Source of the DNA: Rhodococcoides kroppenstedtii
GTDB taxonomy: Bacteria; Actinomycetota; Actinomycetes; Mycobacteriales; Mycobacteriaceae
Direction: 5' to 3'
Length of the DNA stretch: 64,000 nt
Assembly (NCBI RefSeq): GCF_900111805.1
Contig: NZ_FOJN01000014.1
Coordinates: 58,695 to 122,694 of the forward strand
How positions within the stretch are numbered: position 1 is the stretch's first letter; the number at the start of each line of letters is the position of its first letter. The position numbers were made by a program, and so were the translations under genes. Below, piece after piece: positions 8,810 through 17,318 of the stretch. Below the pieces are notes generated by a model that had not been told where the DNA came from, did not search any database, and worked only from the letters and a program-made list of their open reading frames with translations.

Positions 8810-8947
8810 ACAATCGTGGCGAGCGCTCGAAAAACGTGGCGTCGAAGTCATCCGCCACTCGGGTGTTCGGTAGCTCTCCTCGTTCGAGAGCCGCGGCCGA
8901 TTCACCCGTGTCGACGGATGCGAGGCACGTCGACAGGAGTTCACCCC

Positions 8948-9157
8948 ATGACCCTGCACATCGAAGAACCGTCGCCCCGCGAACCGGGGCCTGCGCCGTC
9001 CGGACGCGACACCGCTCGCGACGTCGAGACGGTGGTCTGGTCGGACGACGGAGCGACCCGTGACTGGTGGGAGAGCGTGATGTCCCGCTGCACGTCGTAC
9101 GTCCCCCAGCGTGACCGCCGTCGTCGTACACCGCGTCCGCCCTCGGCTCGCGCCTGA
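8948..9157 (+). CDS. small hypothetical protein
   Basis: 69 residues from ATG 8948, supported by AGGAG nine bases upstream. The N-terminal 40 residues are acidic and Pro-rich, the centre has DWWESVMSRC, and the C-terminus is strongly basic (QRDRRRRTPRPP). No family recognised. A strong palindromic terminator follows 15 bases after the stop, which supports it as a real transcription unit. It could be a small stress protein given its surroundings; function unknown. Confidence 0.5.
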   Translation: MTLHIEEPSPREPGPAPSGRDTARDVETVVWSDDGATRDWWESVMSRCTSYVPQRDRRRRTPRPPSARA

Positions 9158-9172
9158 CCGACCGCCGACGAA

Positions 9173-9208
9173 CGAACGCCCCGGATCCGATCGGATCCGG
9201 GGCGTTCG
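9173..9208. terminator. bidirectional palindromic terminator
   Basis: Perfect 18-base inverted repeat with no spacer (CGAACGCCCCGGATCCGA and its complement) between the plus-strand 69-residue gene and the minus-strand ferritin-like gene. It can fold on either strand, so it probably terminates both transcripts. No long T-tract. Confidence 0.75.
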
Positions 9209-9235
9209 TCGTTCGCAAACCGTCGTGGGCATCGA

Positions 9236-10210
9236 TCACTCGACGCCGACGACCTCCTTGGCGATGGCGGCGATCCGCGTCTGCGCGGCGGAGACGACGC
9301 TGTGGCGGTTCTTGTGCTGCTCCTCGTAGGCGAGGACCGTGCGGACGTCGGCGGGTGCGTCGAGGTCCTTGATCGCGGCGACGGCCGCGGAGACGTTCAG
9401 CTCGTCGTAGCCGTCGACGGGCAGCTCGTCGGCGGACAGCGAACCGGTGGCCGCGCGGGCCTTGTGGATCGCGTCGGCGACGCCCTCCGCGCCACCCTCT
9501 CGCGTGGTCTCCTCGGCGGCCTCGAGCGCCGAATCGCGGCTCGCCACCAGCGTGTCCACGGTGAGCTCGCCGGCCCTCTGGCCGCGGCCGAGCAGCTCGG
9601 CCACCTTGGTGGGCACCTCGCGGGCGGTGTCGACAGCACGGTCGACGCTGCGAGCGGACCACGTGACCGGCGTGTTGATCAAGCGCACGGCAGCGCCGGT
9701 GGCGGCCTGAATCGGCGTACGACGCAGGGCGGCCGGGCCACCGAGGGCGTCTTCGGCCAGGACGGTCGTGAGCCAGTCGACGGTCGCGGAGTGCGCGTCG
9801 ATCAGGCTGTCGGCCAGCGAGACGACGGCGGTGTCGTTCGTCGCGGTGGCCAGCGCCTTGACGTACCGGGCGCGGTCGAGAAGCTGGTGCTCGAGCGCGA
9901 GGTCACCGAGCAGGGCCTCGTCGAAGGGCTGCGCCTGCTCGGCCACGGCCTTCAACGCGGCGGTGAGGCGGCCGAGCAACGGTGCGACGACGTCCGGGGT
10001 GCTCCCCAGATCGCGGATGGCGGTCGCGATGCGCTCGGATCGGGTACGTCCGTTGGCGGCGTTCTCCTCGAGCTCGCGACGCACCGCATCGGTTCGGGCC
10101 TGGACGACGCGGGTCTCGGCCACCTGCACCTCGGTGTTCGTCAACTGGAGCAGGGCGCGCAGCTGCGCGACGAGGGTTCCGCGCTGGGTGTCGATCGAGA
10201 TCTGTGCCAT
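9236..10210 (-). CDS. ferritin-like domain protein with C-terminal YEE-type motif
   Basis: 324 residues. The first 160 residues are helical and resemble the ferritin-like proteins of Rhodococcus (MAQISIDTQRGTLVAQLRAL start). Residues 165-265 form an Ala-rich amphipathic region reminiscent of phasin or lipid-droplet proteins. The last 60 residues carry the LPVDGYDEL ... VRTVLAYEEQHKNR ... TRIAAI pattern seen at the C-termini of actinobacterial envelope or lipid-body proteins. Canonical ferroxidase residues are not obvious, so iron storage is not claimed. It is divergent from the small acidic gene at 10398, sharing a bidirectional promoter region. Confidence 0.6.
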   Translation of the reverse strand: MAQISIDTQRGTLVAQLRALLQLTNTEVQVAETRVVQARTDAVRRELEENAANGRTRSERIATAIRDLGSTPDVVAPLLGRLTAALKAVAEQAQPFDEALLGDLALEHQLLDRARYVKALATATNDTAVVSLADSLIDAHSATVDWLTTVLAEDALGGPAALRRTPIQAATGAAVRLINTPVTWSARSVDRAVDTAREVPTKVAELLGRGQRAGELTVDTLVASRDSALEAAEETTREGGAEGVADAIHKARAATGSLSADELPVDGYDELNVSAAVAAIKDLDAPADVRTVLAYEEQHKNRHSVVSAAQTRIAAIAKEVVGVE

Positions 10211-10280
10211 GGTTTGCTCGAACTCCTGACGTGTCGTCGGTTGCCGCGCACGACGCGCGGCGTCGAATCGATCGGTCAGG

Positions 10281-10308
10281 GGTTACCTCTCGGTAGGAAC
10301 GGGAAAAC
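10281..10308. promoter_or_regulatory. overlapping divergent SigF/SigB-type promoters
   Basis: On the minus strand, GGTTT is followed by about 16 bases and AGGTAA, reading toward the ferritin-like gene. On the plus strand GGTT (10281-10284), 16 bases, GGGAA (10301-10305) reads toward the gene at 10398. The two sites lie on the same 28 bases. Both -10 elements deviate by one base from GGGTA. Confidence 0.4.
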
Positions 10309-10397
10309 CCCGGTGTGTTCGACGCCATAGCAGACAGCTGGGCGCACCGCCACACCGGCCCCTGCGGTTCACAACCGCCCCACGAGAGGTGACCGAC

Positions 10398-10706
10398 ATG
10401 AGCACCGACAGCACCGATCTCCCCGACCTCGACGCCGTCCAGGACACGATCGACGAGGCGAAGCGCGCAGCGGAGAAGGCTCCTACCGTGGACGCCCCCG
10501 ACGGTCCCGTCGGCAGCGGCAGCGGCGGCAGCGACAGCACCGATCCGGCCGGGGCCGATCAGGATCGCCTCCACGACACCGACGACGGGCCGGGTGAACA
10601 GACGGCCGACGCCGCCGAGGCGACTCTCGACGAGTTCGGTGGCGGGGAGACGACCTCCGACGACGGGTCGACCGAGAACGGCGGGGGCGGTCAGGGCGCT
10701 GCCTGA
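10398..10706 (+). CDS. small acidic Ser/Gly/Asp-rich protein
   Basis: 102 residues, very acidic and disordered: an N-terminal helix-forming stretch (LDAVQDTIDEAKRAAEKA) then Gly/Ser/Asp/Thr-rich sequence to the end. No family recognised. GAGAGG precedes ATG 10398 by nine bases. Its 3' end overlaps the 3' end of the NUDIX gene by 16 bases, tail to tail. It is divergent from the ferritin-like gene, and shared promoter elements suggest stress co-regulation. Composition like this occurs in hydrophilin-type stress proteins, which is only an analogy. Confidence 0.55.
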   Translation: MSTDSTDLPDLDAVQDTIDEAKRAAEKAPTVDAPDGPVGSGSGGSDSTDPAGADQDRLHDTDDGPGEQTADAAEATLDEFGGGETTSDDGSTENGGGGQGAA

Positions 10707-11200
10707 TCGTCCCGGACCGGTGACGAGTCGAACGATCGGGCCGACAGTCGCGCGAACGCGTCGAGCAACGGCACCTGACCCACGAGGATCTTGCGCCGCG
10801 CCGTCTCCAGGTCGAACCACGCGACCCGGTCGATCTCCGGAACGACCATCGTTCGCCCCGACCGCGGGGGCCACACGATCTCCGCGTCGTTCGACCGGAG
10901 CGTCGCCGGATCGAAGTCCCCGCGGACGGCGAACGCGGTGACGTGCTTCGCACGGGACTGAGCGACGGTCCCCAGGTCGTGCCACGGCCCGGTCGGCGGG
11001 GGCGAGCCGAGTTCCTCCTCGAACTCACGCGCGGCGGCGACGGCCGGGTTCTCGGCGGCGGGGTCGAACTCCCCCTTGGGCACCGACCACGCGCCGTCGT
11101 CCTTGCGCGCCCAGAACGGCCCGCCCGGGTGGGCGAGCAGCACCTCGGGCGCACCCTCCGCGCCGAGACGGTGAACCAGGACGCCGGCGCTGTGCTTCAC
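10691..11200 (-). CDS. NUDIX hydrolase
   Basis: 169 residues of the single-domain NUDIX fold with the PKGE start and the REFEEELG core that binds the metal. Spacing between the box Gly and the RE pair is 14 residues instead of the usual 13, so the box carries a one-residue insertion ([10 protein letters not shown]). The substrate class (nucleoside diphosphate derivative, probably dinucleotide or sugar type) is not identifiable. ATG at 11200. It is divergent from katA. Confidence 0.82.
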   Translation of the reverse strand: MKHSAGVLVHRLGAEGAPEVLLAHPGGPFWARKDDGAWSVPKGEFDPAAENPAVAAAREFEEELGSPPPTGPWHDLGTVAQSRAKHVTAFAVRGDFDPATLRSNDAEIVWPPRSGRTMVVPEIDRVAWFDLETARRKILVGQVPLLDAFARLSARSFDSSPVRDDQAAP

Positions 11201-11259
11201 CTCGCCGATGCTAGGCCCGGTCGACGTGTCCTCCGGCGGGCACGATCACGAGCCCCCCG

Positions 11260-11284
11260 GGTTTTCCGCGTCGTCTCACGGGTA
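11260..11284 (+). promoter_or_regulatory. SigF/SigB-type promoter of katA
   Basis: GGTTT (11260-11264), 15 bases, GGGTA (11280-11284): a near-perfect match to the actinobacterial general-stress sigma consensus. It leaves a leader of about 70 bases before ATG 11363. Confidence 0.65.
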
Positions 11285-11362
11285 GGTCGTGCGCGGGCCG
11301 ATTCTCGCCCGACGAGATCGGCACCGGTAGCACCGATCACCGACGACAGCCGAGGAGCTCAC

Positions 11363-13018
11363 ATGACCGACGTCGCCTCACAGGGCTCGCCCCCGTCCGA
11401 CGACCGTGGACACCTGACCGACCGTCAGGGCCATCCGATCTACGACAACCAGAACCAGCGCACTGTGGGGTCGCGCGGTCCGGCGACTCTGGAGAACTAC
11501 CACTTCCTCGAGAAGATCAGCCACTTCGACCGAGAACGCATCCCCGAGCGCGTCGTCCACGCGCGCGGCGCGGTGGCCTACGGGTACTTCGAAGCCACGG
11601 GCACGTGGGGCGACGAACCCATCGCGAAGTACACCCGCGCGAAACTGTTCTCCGAGAAGGGAAAACGGACCGATCTCGCGATCCGCTTCTCCACCGTCAT
11701 CGGCGGGCGGGACTCGTCGGAGGCGGCGCGTGATCCGCGTGGTTTCGCGGTCAAGTTCTACACCGAGGACGGCAACTGGGACCTCGTCGGGAACAACCTC
11801 GGCGTGTTCTTCATCCGCGACGCGGTCAAGTTTCCCGACGTGATCCATGCGCTCAAGCCGGATCCGGTGACGTTCCGGCAGGAGCCCGCGCGCATCTTCG
11901 ACTTCATGTCGCAGACCCCCGAAGCGATGCACATGCTCGTCAATCTCTTCTCCCCGCGCGGCATTCCGGCCAACTACCGCACGCAGCAGGGCTTCGGCGT
12001 GAACACCTACAAGTGGGTCAACGCCGACGGTCAGACCCATCTGGTCAAGTACCACTGGATCCCCAAGGCCGGGGTGGCGTCGTTCACCGAGGAGGACGCG
12101 GCCGCCACCCAGGCGACCGACCTCGGACACGCCTCGAAGGACCTCTACGAGCACATCGAACGCGGCGATTTCCCGGAATGGGAGCTGCGCGTGCAGTTGA
12201 TGAGCGACGACGAGCACGAGGAGCTGAACTTCGACCCGCTCGACGACACGAAGGTGTGGCCGGAGAACGACTTCCCGCCGAAGGTGGTGGGCCGCATGGT
12301 GCTGGACCGGAACGTGTCCAACCACTTCACCGAGAACGAGCAGATCTCCTTCGGCACCGGTGTCCTGGTCGACGGACTCGACTTCTCGGACGACAAGATG
12401 CTCGTCGGACGCACGTTCTCCTACTCCGACACCCAGCGGTACCGTGTCGGACCGAACTACCTGCAGCTCCCGGTCAATCAGCCCAAGGCGCGGGTCGCGA
12501 CCAACCAGCAGGGCGGGTCGATGCAGTACTCCGTGGACGACGTCGGGGCCAACCCCCACGTCAACTACGAACCGTCGATCACCGGCGGGCTGCACGAGGC
12601 GCAGTACCCGACGCACGACGAGCAGGGCCCGGAAATCCGTGGCCGACTCACACGCAAGCGCCTCGAGCGGACCAACGACTACGAGCAGGCCGGTCAGCGA
12701 TACCAACTCATGGATGCGTGGGAACAGGACGATCTGGTGGCCAACCTGACCGCCAACATCTCCGAGGCCACCCGCGAGGTGCAGGAGCGCATGGTGTGGC
12801 ATTTCCTGATGTGCGACGACGAGCTCGGCGCGCGGGTGGGCGAGGGTCTCGGCATCACCGCGGACGACGTGCGCGAGCTGCCACCCCTGGCGTCGCAGAC
12901 GCTCTCGGACGTCGAGGAGGAGCGCCGGTCCAAGCTCGGGAAGAACGGCCCGCGCGACGTCACCGGACTCACCATGACCCACTGCGTCCCGAACGAGCAC
13001 GTGGTCGTGTCCCGGTAA
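11363..13018 (+). CDS. katA: monofunctional heme catalase
   Basis: 551 residues, a small-subunit (clade 3-like) heme catalase that dismutates hydrogen peroxide in the cytoplasm. Catalytic His66 in RVVHARG, Asn138 in [12 protein letters not shown], and the proximal heme Tyr within [12 protein letters not shown] are all present. The C-terminal segment after about 500 ([19 protein letters not shown]) is typical of actinobacterial members. CGAGGAG lies six bases before ATG 11363. Regulation by a SigF-type promoter is inferred from sequence. A manganese catalase gene lies about 0.3 kb downstream on the other strand. Confidence 0.95.
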   Translation: MTDVASQGSPPSDDRGHLTDRQGHPIYDNQNQRTVGSRGPATLENYHFLEKISHFDRERIPERVVHARGAVAYGYFEATGTWGDEPIAKYTRAKLFSEKGKRTDLAIRFSTVIGGRDSSEAARDPRGFAVKFYTEDGNWDLVGNNLGVFFIRDAVKFPDVIHALKPDPVTFRQEPARIFDFMSQTPEAMHMLVNLFSPRGIPANYRTQQGFGVNTYKWVNADGQTHLVKYHWIPKAGVASFTEEDAAATQATDLGHASKDLYEHIERGDFPEWELRVQLMSDDEHEELNFDPLDDTKVWPENDFPPKVVGRMVLDRNVSNHFTENEQISFGTGVLVDGLDFSDDKMLVGRTFSYSDTQRYRVGPNYLQLPVNQPKARVATNQQGGSMQYSVDDVGANPHVNYEPSITGGLHEAQYPTHDEQGPEIRGRLTRKRLERTNDYEQAGQRYQLMDAWEQDDLVANLTANISEATREVQERMVWHFLMCDDELGARVGEGLGITADDVRELPPLASQTLSDVEEERRSKLGKNGPRDVTGLTMTHCVPNEHVVVSR

Positions 13019-13236
13019 CTCCGGACAACCGTCTCTGGACAACGCCGGGGGCCGGGTTTATCGTCGAAGATGCCCGATCATCTGGTTCTTCTCGAAGGTT
13101 GGTGGTGCCCATCGACGAATCGAAATCCGTTGCCGCGCATCGTCTGCCGAGTCCGAAACGGACGTCGACGGGCGATGGAACGCAGCGCTGAACCACGAGA
13201 ACACGAACACCTGAATTCACAACCATCCGATCACCG
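13019..13236. other. intergenic stretch between the two convergent catalase genes
   Basis: A 218-base region with lower GC than its flanks. A 60-codon plus-strand frame (13070-13252) has unconvincing composition and no ribosome-binding site. It ends in the strong hairpin at 13237-13272, so a small RNA or a long katA 3' untranslated region is possible, but I see no specific signal. Confidence 0.3.
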
Positions 13237-13272
13237 CGAAGCCCCCCGGTAGCGAGCTACCGGGGGGCTTCG
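13237..13272. terminator. terminator between katA and the manganese catalase gene
   Basis: Perfect 17-base inverted repeat (13237-13253 and 13256-13272) with a GA loop: the stem is GC-rich with a CCCCCC/GGGGGG core flanked by AAG/CTT. It lies 31 bases past the stop codon of the minus-strand catalase and 218 bases past katA, and can serve both. Confidence 0.8.
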
Positions 13273-13303
13273 TTCGTGCCGAGTCCGTGCTGCGTGTGCT
13301 GGG

Positions 13304-14215
13304 TCAGCCGGCGTTCGGGTCGAGCGTTTCCTTGATCTTGCCCATCACGCCCTTCTCCGTCCCGAGGGCGGCGTTCGACGGCTCGCCCAGACCGCCGTCG
13401 TACGTCACGTACAGCTTGGGGTCCGGCGGCGGCCCGCTCTGCACGTTGCCGAGCGGCTGCGGGTCGGCGAGAAACCTGTTCTCGTGACGGCCGTCCGGTG
13501 CGGTCCCGTGGGCCCACCGCCCCTTGTCGGACTCCGTGCCGTCCGACAGGTGCCAGAGCGTGCTCGCGTGCTCCTCGTACTCCTCGTCGAACAGGTCGTT
13601 CGGGGCGACGACGCCCTCGACACCGTCGGCCTGCAGTTCCTCGATCGCGGCCAGCCACATGTTCTGGTGGTAGGTGTCGCGAGCGAGGTTGAACTTCAGC
13701 ATGGCCTTCACGCCCGGATCGTCCGTCATGTGCCACAGACGCGCGGTCTGCACGCGGCCCTGGGCCTCGGCGGCGACGTTGGCGCGGAAGTCGGCGAGGA
13801 GGTTGCCGCTCGCGACGATGAAGCGGCCGTTCCAGGGCACACCGTTACTGTCGGCGAGGTTCGGGCCCCCGCCGGACACGATGGCCTGCTGCGGATCCAT
13901 GCCACCCATGACCGCGGCGACCACCGGATCCATCGCCGCGTTCTTCGTGGACTCGGTGGCGGGCGCACCCTCGAGCAGGCGCGCGACCATGGTCGCGAGC
14001 ATCTCGACGTGACCGATCTCCTCGGTCGCGATGTCCATGATGAGGTCCTTGTACTTGCCCTTCATGCGGCAGTTCCAGCCTTGGAACAGGTACTGCATGG
14101 TGACGGTCATCTCCCCGTAGGCACCGCCGATCAGTTCCTGCAGTTTGCGGGCGTAGACGGGGTCCGGCTTCTCCGGCGCGACGTCGAACTGCAGGTGGTC
14201 CGTGTGACGAAACAT
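13304..14215 (-). CDS. manganese catalase family protein
   Basis: 303 residues; non-heme dimanganese catalase. First metal-site ligands are visible as E35 (GAYGEMTVTMQYLFQG) and E65/H69 (ATEEIGHVEML); the second pair lies in NVAAEAQGR and ARDTYHQNMW. The C-terminal 60 residues, with KLYVTYDGGLGEPSNAALG, form the usual tail. It would dismutate hydrogen peroxide without heme. ATG 14215 has GGGAG upstream. The longer open frame upstream of this start is not coding. Two unrelated catalases back to back under the same promoter type point to a peroxide or desiccation stress locus. Confidence 0.9.
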   Translation of the reverse strand: MFRHTDHLQFDVAPEKPDPVYARKLQELIGGAYGEMTVTMQYLFQGWNCRMKGKYKDLIMDIATEEIGHVEMLATMVARLLEGAPATESTKNAAMDPVVAAVMGGMDPQQAIVSGGGPNLADSNGVPWNGRFIVASGNLLADFRANVAAEAQGRVQTARLWHMTDDPGVKAMLKFNLARDTYHQNMWLAAIEELQADGVEGVVAPNDLFDEEYEEHASTLWHLSDGTESDKGRWAHGTAPDGRHENRFLADPQPLGNVQSGPPPDPKLYVTYDGGLGEPSNAALGTEKGVMGKIKETLDPNAG

Positions 14216-14305
14216 GGGTGTCTCCCGACTGTGGGACGAACGTGTGATCGTGCTCGGCCTGTCGGGTGGTCTCCATCCAGGCGAGCCTCTCGGACGCGGG
14301 GCGGC

Positions 14306-14330
14306 TACCCGAGGCCGAACCGGGCAAACG
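14306..14330 (-). promoter_or_regulatory. SigF/SigB-type promoter of the manganese catalase gene
   Basis: Reading the minus strand: CGTTT, 15 bases, GGGTA, with the -10 at 14306-14310. About 90 bases upstream of ATG 14215. Confidence 0.6.
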
Positions 14331-14389
14331 GTGCACGACAACGTTTCCTGCGCCGGAGTAACGACCCGATCGTCGGGTACACCCGCCGG

Positions 14390-15763
14390 ATGAACCCTGC
14401 CCGACCCGACGCCGATTCCCCTGCGACCGCCCCTGATTCGGCCGACGGGGCGACTCCCCTGAAGTCCGCGATCACCGGGAAACTGCTGTTCGTCTTCATC
14501 CTCGGCGACGTCCTCGGTGCCGGTATCTACGCGCTCGTCGGGGAGATCGCCGGTGAGGTCGGCGGCGCGGTCTGGGTGCCGCTGCTCGTGGCTCTCGCGA
14601 TGGCGCTGCTGACGGCGTCGTCGTACGCCGAACTGGTCACCAAGTATCCGAAGGCGGGTGGCGCGGCGGTGTTCGCCGAGCGCGCGTTCCGTCGCCCGGC
14701 GGTCTCCTTCCTCGTCGGGTTCTCCATGCTCGCCGCCGGTGTCACCAGCGCGGCCGGCCTGTCCCTCGCCTTCGCCGGGGACTACCTCGGCGTCTTCCTC
14801 GACGTCCCCACCGTCCCGGCGGCGTTGGTGTTCCTCGGGGTCGTGGCCCTGCTCAACGCCCGCGGTATCAAGGAGTCGATGCGCGCCAACGTGGTGATGA
14901 CCGTCGTCGAGGTGAGCGGGCTGATGCTCGTGGTCGCGTTGGCGGCCATCGTGGTCGGGCGCGGTGACGGCGATCCCGGACGCACCCTGGAGTTCACGGA
15001 CACCGCGAGCCCGGCGGTGGCCGTCCTGGCCGCGGCGTTGCTCGCCTTCTATTCCTTCGTCGGATTCGAAACCAGCGCCAACATGGCGGAGGAAGTGCGG
15101 GACGTGCACCGGGTGTACCCGCGGGCACTCTTCCTCTCGCTCGGCGTCGCGGGCGCCGTCTACGTCGCCGTGGGACTCGCGGTCAGCGCGGTCGTGCCGT
15201 CGTCGGACCTCGCCGAGACCTCGGCCCCGCTCCTGGCCGTCGTGTCGGCGGCGGACGTCGGGGTCCCGGACCGGCTGTTCGGCTCGATCGCGCTCGTCGC
15301 CGTCGCCAACGGCGCGTTGCTGACCATGATCATGGCGAGTCGGTTGACGTACGGCATGGCCCGGCAGCGGCTGGTGCCGAGCGTCGCGGCCCGAGTCCTG
15401 CCGCGTCGCCGCACGCCGTGGGTCGCCATCGTCGCGACCACCGCCGTCGCGATGGTCCTGTGCGCCACCGGCACCGTCGCCGCGCTCGCGGAGACCGTCG
15501 TGTTGCTGCTGTTGGTGGTCTTCGTCAGCACCAACCTCGCCGTTCTGGTCCTGCGCCGCGACCGGGTGGACCACCCGCACTTCCGTACCCCGGTGGTTCT
15601 CCCCGTGCTGGCGCTGATCAGTTGTGTCGTCCTCGCGACGCAGCAGACCGCGGACACCTGGCTGCGCGCGGGCATCCTGCTGGCCGTGGGCGCGGTGATC
15701 CACCTGGGACTGCGCGGTGCACGCGGGCGGAGTTTGGAAAACTCCGAAACCGTCAACTCGTAG
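14390..15763 (+). CDS. APC-family amino acid permease
   Basis: 457 residues and about 12 membrane segments, beginning with GDVLGAGIYALVGEIAGEVGG, the conserved first helix of the APC superfamily, and YPKAGGAAVF in helix 2. SFVGFETSANMAEEV corresponds to the family helix 6. It is an inner-membrane amino acid or polyamine transporter; substrate unknown. ATG 14390 is the first start in frame after the divergent catalase promoter. A perfect palindrome (15729-15745) lies at its 3' end. Confidence 0.82.
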   Translation: MNPARPDADSPATAPDSADGATPLKSAITGKLLFVFILGDVLGAGIYALVGEIAGEVGGAVWVPLLVALAMALLTASSYAELVTKYPKAGGAAVFAERAFRRPAVSFLVGFSMLAAGVTSAAGLSLAFAGDYLGVFLDVPTVPAALVFLGVVALLNARGIKESMRANVVMTVVEVSGLMLVVALAAIVVGRGDGDPGRTLEFTDTASPAVAVLAAALLAFYSFVGFETSANMAEEVRDVHRVYPRALFLSLGVAGAVYVAVGLAVSAVVPSSDLAETSAPLLAVVSAADVGVPDRLFGSIALVAVANGALLTMIMASRLTYGMARQRLVPSVAARVLPRRRTPWVAIVATTAVAMVLCATGTVAALAETVVLLLLVVFVSTNLAVLVLRRDRVDHPHFRTPVVLPVLALISCVVLATQQTADTWLRAGILLAVGAVIHLGLRGARGRSLENSETVNS

Positions 15764-15780
15764 CCGCGAGAAGCTTCTCG
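15729..15780. promoter_or_regulatory. two palindromes upstream of the repeat-peptide gene
   Basis: GGAGTTT-GGA-AAACTCC (15729-15745, 7-3-7, inside the end of the permease gene) and the perfect 14-base palindrome CGAGAAGCTTCTCG (15767-15780), which ends 20 bases before ATG 15801. They could be operators or an mRNA hairpin controlling the repeat-peptide/JmjC pair. No clear -10/-35 recognised. Confidence 0.45.
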
Positions 15781-15800
15781 AGCGACGAAAGGTCTGTGCG

Positions 15801-16058
15801 ATGGCAATCAACGACGACGACATCACCACCTCCGACTCGGCCGGCGGCGAGGGCCCGGCCGACGGCGGCTCGAACCCCGGCGGCCACGACGGCGGCGCCG
15901 ACGGCTCGGCCTCGCCCACCGAGGGCCCGGCCGACGGCGGCTCGAACCCGGGCGGCCACGACGGCGGTGCCGACGGCTCCGCGGCGTCCGGTGAGGGCCC
16001 GGCCGACGGCGGCTCGAACCCCGGCGGCCACGACGGCGGTGCGGACGGCACGGCTTGA
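15801..16058 (+). CDS. acidic three-repeat Gly/Asp peptide, candidate substrate of the adjacent JmjC oxygenase
   Basis: 85 residues: a 16-residue acidic leader, then three near-identical 21-residue units (E17-A37, E41-A61, E65-A85) at a 24-residue period. Each unit contains the core GGSNPGGHDGGADG. There are no Cys, Lys, Arg or aromatic residues; each unit has one Asn, one His and one Pro. ATG 15801 follows AAAGG. The stop codon overlaps the start of the JmjC gene (TTGA), so the two are translationally coupled. The architecture is like a multi-core precursor peptide, but no export or cleavage signal is evident. Function unknown; substrate role is my inference. Confidence 0.6.
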   Translation: MAINDDDITTSDSAGGEGPADGGSNPGGHDGGADGSASPTEGPADGGSNPGGHDGGADGSAASGEGPADGGSNPGGHDGGADGTA

Positions 16059-17317
16059 GCCTGCAGCACGACGAGCAGCGCGGACCGGATCACCGGTCCG
16101 CGCTGTCTCGTCTCACCACCCTGGAGCGGCGCGACTTCGCCGACCGCCATTGGGGTCGAGCACCGCTGCTGACCCGCGCGGCCGACCTCCCCGGGTCCTT
16201 CGACGACCTGTTGACGGCCGACGCCGTCGACGAGTTGATCTCCGAGCGCGGCGTGCGCACGCCGTTCGTTCGCATGGCCAAGGACGGCACCCTCACCGAT
16301 CGATCCCGGTACACCGGCTCGGGTGGGTTCGGCGCCGAGGTCACCGATCAGTTGGACTCCGCCGGCGTCCTCGCCGCGTTCGCGGAGGGACACACCCTGG
16401 TGTTGCAGGGGCTGCACCGGTTGTGGCCGTCGATCATCCGGTTCTCCGGCGATCTGGTCGAGGAGATCGGGCACCCCGTCCAGGTCAACTCGTACATCAC
16501 CCCGGCGTCGAGCCGCGGCTTCGATCCGCACCACGACGTACACGACGTGTTCGTTCTGCAGATCGCCGGCGAGAAGCGCTGGATCCTGCACCCGCCGGTG
16601 CACGAGCACCCGCTGGCGGATCAGCCGTGGACCGATCACCGCGAGGCGGTCGCCGCGCGGGCCGCGGAACCGCCCACTCTCGACACGGTGCTCCGCCCCG
16701 GTGACGCGCTCTACGTCCCGCGCGGCTGGATCCATTCCGCGCAGGCGCTGGGCGCGACCTCGATTCACCTCACCGTCGGCATGTCCGCGCTCACCCGGCA
16801 CGACCTGCTGCGCCAGATCGTCGCCGCACTGGCCGACGACGCCACGTTCCGTGCCCCGCTCCCCCTCGGCTTCGATGCGACCGACCCGGCGGCCGTCACC
16901 CCGCACGTGGTGTCCGTCCTGTCCGATCTCGCGGCCGCGGCGGGCGAGGTCGACCCGACGCTCACGGCATCCGTCGCCGAGCGCGTGCGGCGCCGCTTCG
17001 CCGACGTCACCCGGCCGGCGCCGGTGCGCCCGCTCGCCACCGTCGACGCGCTGGCCGCGCTGAATGCGGCCACGCCGGTCCGTCGCCGCCCGGGGCTCGT
17101 CGTGCGGACGGACACCGACGCCGAGCGAGTGCACGTGCGCACCCGTCGGACGACGATCTCGCTGCCGATCGAGTGCGCCCCGGCGCTGGACGCCCTGCTC
17201 GGCGGGAAGACCCTGACCGTCGGCGACCTCCCCGGACTGGACGGGGACGACGGCGCGGTCGTGGTGCGTCGTCTGGTCCGCGAGGGCGTGCTGGTGCTCG
17301 GGGCCGACGACCGCTGA
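16055..17317 (+). CDS. JmjC-domain Fe(II)/2-oxoglutarate oxygenase (YcfD/NO66-like)
   Basis: 420 residues. The JmjC core resembles ribosomal oxygenases: DPHHDVHDVFVLQIAGEKRW gives the iron ligands H159 (aligned with the first His of YcfD) and D161, and PRGWIHSA gives the distal H227. A C-terminal winged-helix-like region follows. Family members hydroxylate Arg or His side chains of proteins. The only workable start is TTG 16055, overlapping the stop of the repeat peptide, which suggests the peptide is a partner or substrate. It is followed at once by idi (GTG one base after the stop), though a metabolic link to Idi is not obvious. Confidence 0.82.
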   Translation: MSLQHDEQRGPDHRSALSRLTTLERRDFADRHWGRAPLLTRAADLPGSFDDLLTADAVDELISERGVRTPFVRMAKDGTLTDRSRYTGSGGFGAEVTDQLDSAGVLAAFAEGHTLVLQGLHRLWPSIIRFSGDLVEEIGHPVQVNSYITPASSRGFDPHHDVHDVFVLQIAGEKRWILHPPVHEHPLADQPWTDHREAVAARAAEPPTLDTVLRPGDALYVPRGWIHSAQALGATSIHLTVGMSALTRHDLLRQIVAALADDATFRAPLPLGFDATDPAAVTPHVVSVLSDLAAAAGEVDPTLTASVAERVRRRFADVTRPAPVRPLATVDALAALNAATPVRRRPGLVVRTDTDAERVHVRTRRTTISLPIECAPALDALLGGKTLTVGDLPGLDGDDGAVVVRRLVREGVLVLGADDR

Positions 17318-17318
17318 G

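Noticed and set aside
13070..13252. Small plus-strand open frame between the catalases
   Set aside because: No ribosome-binding site, composition unlike the neighbours, and it ends inside the terminator hairpin.
15846..16058. Three evenly spaced repeats considered as a CRISPR array
   Set aside because: The repeats are in-frame coding units at a 72-base period with no unique spacers between palindromic repeats, and no cas genes are nearby.
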